This document shows, piece by piece, positions 54,074-58,950 of a stretch of 58,950 nt of DNA (within the stretch, counting starts at the first letter, position 1; each line of letters opens with the position of its first letter). Source of the stretch: Oscillospiraceae bacterium (lineage in GTDB: Bacteria > Bacillota > Clostridia > Oscillospirales > Oscillospiraceae); the NCBI GenBank assembly GCA_902774015.1, contig CACYHB010000023.1, positions 1-58,950 of the forward strand. Reading direction: 5' to 3'. Made by a program: the position numbers and the translations under genes. The notes under the pieces were generated by a model. It saw only the letters and a program-made list of their open reading frames with translations. It was not told where the DNA came from and searched no databases.

Positions 54074-54991
54074 ATGAAAGGTAATTTTGTGGTCCGGCTG
54101 CTGATGGCTCTGCTGGTGCTGGCAGTTTTCGGCGCCTATTCTTATTTTCGCGCCGCCTATACGCCCTACAGCTTTGAGTTGGAGGACGCGCAGCGCGCAG
54201 CACAGGCGCCCCTGGCGATCGCGGCCGCGCCGGCCCCGGAGTCTGCCGCTCCTGCGGTGCAGCCTGCCGCCGTGCCCGAGACGCAGGAGGCCCCCGCGAC
54301 GCCAGAGCCCACGCCGGTGCCAACCGTGGACCCGGATTCCCCCGCCGGCCGCGCCGCCGCGCTGGGTCTGCCGGCCCCGCCCGACATCGACGTGACCAGC
54401 TGGGAGTACACCCTGGTCAACGGCGACCACTCCATCGGCCAGTACGCGCCGGAGCAGCTCGGCTATCTCAACCAGACTGCCGAGGCCGACGATATTCAGA
54501 CCAGCTACAACCCCAACCGCTGCCCCGTGGATTACCGCATCGCCCAGGCCCTGCTGGACTTCGCCCTCGGCTGCCGGGAGGCCGGGCTGCCGGTCTATCT
54601 GTCCTCGGGCTACCGCAGCTACAGCGACCAGGCCGCCAACTTCCGCCGCATCTGCGACAACAACGGCATCTCCGACGGCAAGATCGGCGGCTACTACGTC
54701 ACGATGCCCGCCGGCTGCAGCGAGCACCAGCTCGCCCTCTGCTGCGATATCACGGATAAATACTACGCGACCAAGCGCGACGACAAGGTGGCCAGTCCCA
54801 CCATCGACTGGCTGCAGGAGCACTGCGCGGAGTACGGCTTCATCCACCGCTTCCCCGACGGCAAGCAGGACATCACCGGCGTGATGAACGAGAGCTGGCA
54901 CTTCCGCTACGTGGGCGTGGAGGCCGCAACCTATATCATGGAAAACCACCTGGTGCTGGAGGAGTTTCTGGCGCTGTACGGTGTGGAGTAA
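54074..54991 (+). CDS. M15-family D,D-carboxypeptidase (VanY-like)
   Basis: 305 residues. N-terminal membrane anchor (about 8-24), a Pro/Ala/Thr/Glu-rich linker (40-95) and a VanY catalytic domain. Zinc ligands H218 and D225 (SEHQLALCCD) and H276 with catalytic E273 (ESWHFRYVG) are all present, as is SSGYRSY. It would cleave the terminal D-Ala or cross-link D-Ala residues of peptidoglycan outside the membrane. AGGAGG precedes the ATG. The next gene, six bases downstream, encodes a paralogue. Confidence 0.92.
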   Translation: MKGNFVVRLLMALLVLAVFGAYSYFRAAYTPYSFELEDAQRAAQAPLAIAAAPAPESAAPAVQPAAVPETQEAPATPEPTPVPTVDPDSPAGRAAALGLPAPPDIDVTSWEYTLVNGDHSIGQYAPEQLGYLNQTAEADDIQTSYNPNRCPVDYRIAQALLDFALGCREAGLPVYLSSGYRSYSDQAANFRRICDNNGISDGKIGGYYVTMPAGCSEHQLALCCDITDKYYATKRDDKVASPTIDWLQEHCAEYGFIHRFPDGKQDITGVMNESWHFRYVGVEAATYIMENHLVLEEFLALYGVE

Positions 54992-54997
54992 AATAGC

Positions 54998-55897
54998 ATG
55001 AAACGAGCTTTTCAACTGATCATCGCGCTGCTGTTCGCGGTGTTCGCCCTGATCCTGGCGGTCAGCTCCTGCGCGCCGCAGCCCGCCGCCTCCCCCGCGC
55101 CGGCCGCCGAAACGGCGGAGCCGACGCCTGACGCCGAGCCGAGTGCAGAGCCCGTTCCGGAAGACGACGCGGCGGTTCTGCCGGAGGCAGACGAGGCGCC
55201 GGAAGAGAGCTCCGCAGCGGAGGCGGCACCCGATGAGCCGGAGGCGCGGGACATGGCCGCCATGACGCCGGCCGAGCGGGCCGCGGCCTGGGGTCTGCCC
55301 GAACCGCCGGAGGGGATCGACCTGAGCCTGCAGCAGTTCAAGCTGGCCAATTCCTACAACAGCATCACCGAACAGCGCCCGAACCACAGCTACGGCGCGG
55401 GCGTAACGGTGGATGCCGTGGCCGCCGAGGCCTTCAACAGCTTTGTGGCCGCCGCGCACGAAGCAGGCTACGGCGTTACGGCCTTCCGCGGCTACATCGA
55501 CTACTGGACGGTTCTGGAGAACTACTATGAGCCGGTGGTTTACAGCGAGGGCGCCGAGGTCGCAGGCGCGACCACTTACGTTCCCGGCTGCAACGATCAC
55601 CAGACCGCGCTCTGCATCGACCTGCGGCTCGGCGGCAGCGGCAACTTCGGCGAGGGCATCGACTTTCGCGGCACCGAGGCCTGGGACTGGCTGCTGGAAA
55701 ACTGCGCCGACTACGGCATCATCCTCCGTTATCCCGAGGGTCAGGAGAGCTGGTACGGCACGGCCTGCATGAACCCCTGCCACTTCCGCTACGTGGGAGA
55801 GGACGCTGCGCACTATATTATGGAAAACAACATCACGCTGGAGCAGTTTATGCTCCTCTACGACTGGGAGCGCATTTACGTTCCCGGCGTCAACTGA
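54998..55897 (+). CDS. VanY-like lipoprotein lacking the catalytic Glu
   Basis: 299 residues with lipobox VSSC (C25), an acidic Pro/Ala/Glu linker and an M15-fold domain paralogous to the previous gene. H201 and D208 (NDHQTALCID) and H262 are kept, but the position of the general-base Glu is N259 (MNPCHFRYVG against MNESWHFRYVG). The conserved GYRSY becomes FRGYI. It may bind rather than cut stem peptides, or use another mechanism. GGAG precedes the ATG; co-transcribed with the active paralogue. Confidence 0.85.
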   Translation: MKRAFQLIIALLFAVFALILAVSSCAPQPAASPAPAAETAEPTPDAEPSAEPVPEDDAAVLPEADEAPEESSAAEAAPDEPEARDMAAMTPAERAAAWGLPEPPEGIDLSLQQFKLANSYNSITEQRPNHSYGAGVTVDAVAAEAFNSFVAAAHEAGYGVTAFRGYIDYWTVLENYYEPVVYSEGAEVAGATTYVPGCNDHQTALCIDLRLGGSGNFGEGIDFRGTEAWDWLLENCADYGIILRYPEGQESWYGTACMNPCHFRYVGEDAAHYIMENNITLEQFMLLYDWERIYVPGVN

Positions 55898-55910
55898 GCC
55901 ATCAGCCGGC

Positions 55911-55955
55911 AAAAGAGGCCCGGGGGCTGTGTTTTCACAGCCCCCGGGCCTCTTT
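55911..55955. terminator. Bidirectional terminator between the M15 pair and galK-like gene
   Basis: A 20-bp stem of GAGGCCCGGGGGCTGTG type with a TTTT loop and TCTTT tail. Confidence 0.88.
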
Positions 55956-55995
55956 CGCCCTTCCGCTTCTTCTGCGGAGACAGCACGGCGTCTCG

Positions 55996-57075
55996 TTACA
56001 CCAGGCGGATCTCCCGGCAGCTTCCCGCGCCAAAGACCTTTTCCATCTCGCTCTTGTAGTGGGCATAATACGCGCTGGGCATCAGCGCCTGCACGCAGCC
56101 GGCAAAGCCGCCGCCATGCACGCGCCAGGCGCCCCGGCCTTCCAGCAGCCTGCGGCTCAGCTCCAGGCCCTCGGCCAGCTTGGTGTCGCCGGTGGCGCTG
56201 GTGACGATGTTGTTCAGCAGCTCCTCCGAGGAGCGGCCGGACTCGTTCATCAGCTTCATATAGGCCGCGCCGTCCCCTGCCTTCAGGGCATCCCGCATCC
56301 TGGGCACGCGCTCATTCTCGTCAAAGAAATGCATGGCCCGGCGCACCGGCCGGTTGGCGGGGTCCCAGCCCCTGCTGCGAAATTCTTCCGGGTCCACGTC
56401 GCCCAGAACGCCCTTGTCGAAGAGATTCGCCACATAGACCATGTCCGCCGGGATACGGGCGTAGGAGGTATCCAGTCCGGCGTGGCTGCCGCCGGTCTCG
56501 GTCAGGCAGAGCGTCAGGCCCATGGAGGCAAAGTCGGCCTCCACCGTCTCGATCTCCCGTGTTTTGAAATCCACATAGATCGTCTTGCCCAGGGAGCAGA
56601 CAAGCTGGCTCATCAGCCCGCAGGGCTTGCCGAAAAACTCGTTCTCCGCCCGCTGCGCCACCCGCGCGATGACCACGGGGTCGATCTTCCCGTCGTTATA
56701 AAGCGCGTTGAGGATGCGCCCGATGAGTACCGAAAACGCGGCCGAAGAGCTCAGCCCCGCGCCGCTGGGGAGGGTGCTGGTGACCGTGGCGTCAAAGCCG
56801 CCGATCTTGAGCCCAAGTTCCTGAAATCCGGCCAGCATCCCGCGCACCAGCGCCTGGGCCGTGCCGAATTCCCGGGTCCTGACGCTCAGCTGATTCAGTT
56901 TGACCTCCAGCTCTCCCTGGCCGTCAGAGCGGATACTGACCGTCTTCCGGTCGTTTGCGCTCACACGGGCCCGGATCCCCAGGTCGATGGCGCCTGCCAG
57001 GATCCTGCCGTTCTGATGGTCTGTATGATTACCGGCCAGCTCCGTGCGGCCGTTGACAAAAAACTCTCTCTTCAT
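55996..57075 (-). CDS. Galactokinase-like GHMP protein with altered active site
   Basis: 359 residues of the GHMP kinase fold. The galactokinase signature reads GRTELAGNHTDHQNG (9-23), with Asn in place of the sugar-binding Glu of GEHTDY. The ATP motif LPSGAGLSSSAA is intact. The catalytic Asp of the family motif CGIMDQ is Ser here (CGLMSQ, S156). R10, H17 and D19 remain. The C-terminal GHMP motif HGGGFAGCVQAL is present. It is therefore a galactokinase relative whose activity or sugar is in doubt. It has its own promoter; no other Leloir-pathway gene is nearby. Confidence 0.8.
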   Translation of the reverse strand: MKREFFVNGRTELAGNHTDHQNGRILAGAIDLGIRARVSANDRKTVSIRSDGQGELEVKLNQLSVRTREFGTAQALVRGMLAGFQELGLKIGGFDATVTSTLPSGAGLSSSAAFSVLIGRILNALYNDGKIDPVVIARVAQRAENEFFGKPCGLMSQLVCSLGKTIYVDFKTREIETVEADFASMGLTLCLTETGGSHAGLDTSYARIPADMVYVANLFDKGVLGDVDPEEFRSRGWDPANRPVRRAMHFFDENERVPRMRDALKAGDGAAYMKLMNESGRSSEELLNNIVTSATGDTKLAEGLELSRRLLEGRGAWRVHGGGFAGCVQALMPSAYYAHYKSEMEKVFGAGSCREIRLV

Positions 57076-57120
57076 GAAACCGTCCCTTTTTCGTCTCCGC
57101 GCTTTCCTGTCACATGATAA

Positions 57121-57149
57121 ATCATATAACAGCTCCTCCGCAAAGTCAA
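57121..57149 (-). promoter_or_regulatory. Sigma-A promoter of the galactokinase-like gene
   Basis: Minus strand TTGACT (57144-57149), 17 bases, TATGAT (57121-57126). Confidence 0.75.
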
Positions 57150-57216
57150 TGGAAAAACCGGACGCCGCATGCGGTTTCTTTCCGTCCGGGCAAGGCCCCC
57201 GCGCCTTTTTCCAATC

Positions 57217-57245
57217 TTGTCATTCCGCTCTTTCGGGGCTATAAT
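57217..57245 (+). promoter_or_regulatory. Sigma-A promoter of the aminotransferase-like gene
   Basis: TTGTCA (57217-57222), 17 bases, TATAAT (57240-57245). Confidence 0.85.
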
Positions 57246-57276
57246 AGGGAAGTATCAGAACAACAAGGAGCCGCCC

Positions 57277-57936
57277 ATGATCGATCTTTCTCTCTTTTCC
57301 CGCGCCCGTCTGGACGCCGCCCTGGAGGCGCTGCTGGCGACGCAGGATTCCGCCCTGCATGCCTATACCCCTGCCCCCGGTCTGCCTGCGCTCCGCAGCG
57401 TGCTGAGCGAGAAGCTCTCGGACGCAGGCTATCCCGTCGCCCCCGAGGGGATCTATATCACCTGCGGCGCGCAGGCGGGGCGTTCCATCCTCGCCCGCGC
57501 CCTTCTCGACCCGGGTGACGAGGTCCTGTTCCTGACGCCGCCCGCCGAAGGCATTCTCCCCGCGGTGCGCGCAGCCGGCGCTGCCGTCACGGAGCTCCTC
57601 ACGGATCGGACCCGCCTCCTCGTCCTCTCCGGCGCGTCCGTCCCGGATGGCGCCGCGGAGACGCTTCGGGTCGCCGAAGGCCGCGCCTGTCTGCTGGCAG
57701 ACTGCGTGACGCCCGGCTCCGAGGCCGCTGCGCTGGCGCTTACAACGGACGCCTGTGTTCTCAACGGAGATTTCGGCCCGGCGCTCTCCGGCGAGTGCAT
57801 CGGCTTTCTCGCGGTCGGCAGCCGCTTCCCGGCGGCGGACAGGCTGACCGCCGCCATCGCGGGGGCTGGCCGCGCCATGGGCTACGTCAACCCGCCCAGC
57901 CTGATGCAGCGGGCCGTTCTCGCCTTACTGACGTGA
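57277..57936 (+). CDS. Degenerate, truncated aminotransferase-fold protein
   Basis: 219 residues resembling the large domain of class I/II PLP aminotransferases: YTPAPGLPALRSVLSEKL, then GIYITCGAQAGRSILARALL and PGDEVLFLTPP. The C-terminal domain is absent. Where the family has the PLP lysine (SxSKxxSLPGERIG), this protein has DFGPALSGECIG, with F166 at the Lys position and C174 for Arg. The NPTG loop is lost too. The frame is intact, with an AAGGAG site and good promoter, so it is either a non-PLP derivative or a recent remnant. Function unknown. Confidence 0.75.
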   Translation: MIDLSLFSRARLDAALEALLATQDSALHAYTPAPGLPALRSVLSEKLSDAGYPVAPEGIYITCGAQAGRSILARALLDPGDEVLFLTPPAEGILPAVRAAGAAVTELLTDRTRLLVLSGASVPDGAAETLRVAEGRACLLADCVTPGSEAAALALTTDACVLNGDFGPALSGECIGFLAVGSRFPAADRLTAAIAGAGRAMGYVNPPSLMQRAVLALLT

Positions 57937-57966
57937 AAAAACCCCCGTCCGGAGACGGGGGTTTTT
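57936..57966. terminator. Bidirectional terminator
   Basis: CCCCCGTC/GACGGGGG with CGGA loop, A run on one side and T run on the other; serves the converging aminotransferase-like and rubrerythrin genes. Confidence 0.93.
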
Positions 57967-57975
57967 CCCTGCTTA

Positions 57976-58515
57976 TCAATAATTCTCTTTCCGGACCTCG
58001 AAGTAGGCCTGGGGATGATTGCAGACAGGGCAGACCTCAGGCGGCTTGGTGCCGACGACCAGGTGACCGCAGTTACGGCACTCCCAGACAACGACGCCGC
58101 TCTTCTCGAACTGGGTCTTGGTCTCCACGTTCTCCAGAAGCTTGCGGTAGCGCTCCTCATGGGCCTTCTCGATGGCGCCCACGCCGCGGAACTTGGCCGC
58201 AAGTTCAGGGAAGCCCTCTTCCTCGGCCTCTTTCGCCATGCGCTCGTACATGTCCGTCCACTCGAAGTTCTCGCCCTCGGCCGCGTGCAGCAGGTTCTCT
58301 TCGGTGCTGCCCAGTTCGCCCAGCTCCTTGAACCAGAGCTTCGCGTGCTCTTTTTCGTTATCGGCGGTCTTCAGAAAAATCTCCGCGATCTGCTCATAAC
58401 CCGCTTTCTTCGCAGCGGAGGCAAAATAGGTGTATTTATTCCTCGCCTGGGATTCGCCCGCGAAGGCCTCCCACAGATTCTTTTCGGTTTTCGTGCCGAC
58501 GTATTTGTTTGCCAT
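57976..58515 (-). CDS. Rubrerythrin
   Basis: 179-residue peroxide-scavenging protein of anaerobes. An N-terminal diiron four-helix bundle ([29 protein letters not shown]) is joined to a C-terminal rubredoxin domain with CRNCG and CPVC ligands. The ATG at 58515 follows AAAGGAGG. The frame stays open far upstream into the 5S rRNA, but that extension is not coding. Confidence 0.96.
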   Translation of the reverse strand: MANKYVGTKTEKNLWEAFAGESQARNKYTYFASAAKKAGYEQIAEIFLKTADNEKEHAKLWFKELGELGSTEENLLHAAEGENFEWTDMYERMAKEAEEEGFPELAAKFRGVGAIEKAHEERYRKLLENVETKTQFEKSGVVVWECRNCGHLVVGTKPPEVCPVCNHPQAYFEVRKENY

Positions 58516-58548
58516 AAAAGAAACCTCCTTTGTGATGGATCTATGCTT

Positions 58549-58578
58549 ACTATACCCTGTCAGGCAGGAGTTAGTCAA
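58549..58578 (-). promoter_or_regulatory. Sigma-A promoter of rubrerythrin
   Basis: Minus strand TTGACT (58573-58578), 18 bases, TATAGT (58549-58554). Confidence 0.8.
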
Positions 58579-58616
58579 CCAAATAAATAAGGAATCCTGC
58601 GTCACCGGAACGAAAC

Positions 58617-58651
58617 ATAAAAAAGCAGAGCCGCTCGATTGAGCGGCTCTG
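58617..58651 (-). terminator. rRNA operon terminator
   Basis: An 11-bp stem CAGAGCCGCTC/GAGCGGCTCTG directly after the 5S end, followed by a T run on the minus strand. Confidence 0.92.
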
Positions 58652-58652
58652 T

Positions 58653-58770
<118 letters not shown>

Positions 58771-58871
58771 CCAAACCCGCTTTCGCTGGGCTTTGAATCG
58801 GAAACCAGGGGATTTTGTACCCTGAAAACTGAACAGAGAGAAGCAAGGACATAACCTGCATAAGATATTGT

Positions 58872-58950
58872 AGGTCAAGCCCTCGGGCTATTAGTACCGG
58901 TTGGCTCAACACATTGCTGTGCGTACACCGCCGGCCTATCAACGAAGTAG
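58872..58950 (-). rRNA. rrl: 23S ribosomal RNA, 3' end (partial)
   Basis: The minus strand reads the conserved 3' terminus, including GATAGGCCGGCGGTGTACGC and AATAGCCCGAGGGCTTGACC. The gene continues beyond the window. The 100-base spacer to 5S holds no tRNA. Confidence 0.92.

Noticed and set aside
51811-54084. A 757-codon plus-strand frame antisense to the MBL and GT39-like genes
   Set aside because: Gln/Arg/Ala-rich shadow of a membrane protein gene; no start signals.

Overview
The window looks like chromosomal DNA from a strictly anaerobic, GC-rich member of the Clostridia, most likely Oscillospiraceae (former Clostridium cluster IV). The Firmicutes signature genes hprK, rapZ, whiA, ricT, fakA and a short sigma-70 support this, as do the anaerobe genes nifJ and rubrerythrin and the blocks dgt-dnaG-rpoD and murB-rapZ-whiA-dnaE. 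The species cannot be fixed from this sequence alone. High third-position GC creates many long open frames antisense to real genes; these are left out. No transposase, integrase, phage gene, CRISPR array or tRNA was seen.

Layout. 0-2.4 kb: holB and ricT (-). 2.4-5.7 kb: a CotH-kinase lipoprotein and a PAP2 phosphatase (+). 6.3-17.3 kb: a long minus-strand block, from upstream to downstream a PhoB/PhoR-type two-component pair, an M24 peptidase, hprK, murB, rapZ, whiA and dnaE. 17.4-25.8 kb: plus-strand housekeeping genes (D,D-carboxypeptidase, hflX, yigZ-like, dgt-like, dnaG, rpoD). 25.8-33.6 kb: an M14 peptidoglycan peptidase (-), then a class II ppk2, ppk1, a ROK kinase and moaA (+). 33.6-36 kb: rarA (-) and a DnaQ-like exonuclease (+). 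36-41.5 kb: a minus-strand operon of a second CotH lipoprotein, a VTC-domain polyphosphate polymerase, a DUF4956 membrane protein, a Cthe_2159-like carbohydrate-binding lipoprotein and a 72-residue protein with a sortase-like tail. 41.6-44.7 kb: two FAD flavoproteins and a 69-residue protein with its own promoter and terminator. 44.8-47.8 kb: an XRE regulator, fakA and an Asp23-family gene (-). 48-51.6 kb: nifJ (+). 51.8-58.5 kb: an MBL hydrolase and a GT39-like membrane protein (-), two tandem M15-fold proteins (+), a galactokinase-like GHMP protein (-), a degenerate aminotransferase-fold protein (+) and rubrerythrin (-). The right edge is the tail of an rRNA operon (23S end, 5S) on the minus strand.

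Most notable points. (1) The five-gene CotH/VTC/DUF4956/Cthe_2159 operon has a near-consensus promoter and overlapping or abutting genes. With the unlinked CotH-PAP2 pair and the ppk2-ppk1 operon it makes this window rich in polyphosphate and phosphoryl-transfer genes, and it is the best candidate here for an undescribed cell-envelope system. (2) Five intergenic copies of a modular 180-580 bp repeat have terminal hairpins with compensatory base changes between copies. (3) Several proteins of recognisable fold have lost key catalytic residues: the galactokinase-like protein (Asp to Ser), the second M15 protein (Glu to Asn) and a truncated aminotransferase without the PLP lysine. (4) yvcK is missing from between rapZ and whiA. 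(5) Two tiny proteins have unusually clear expression or targeting signals.
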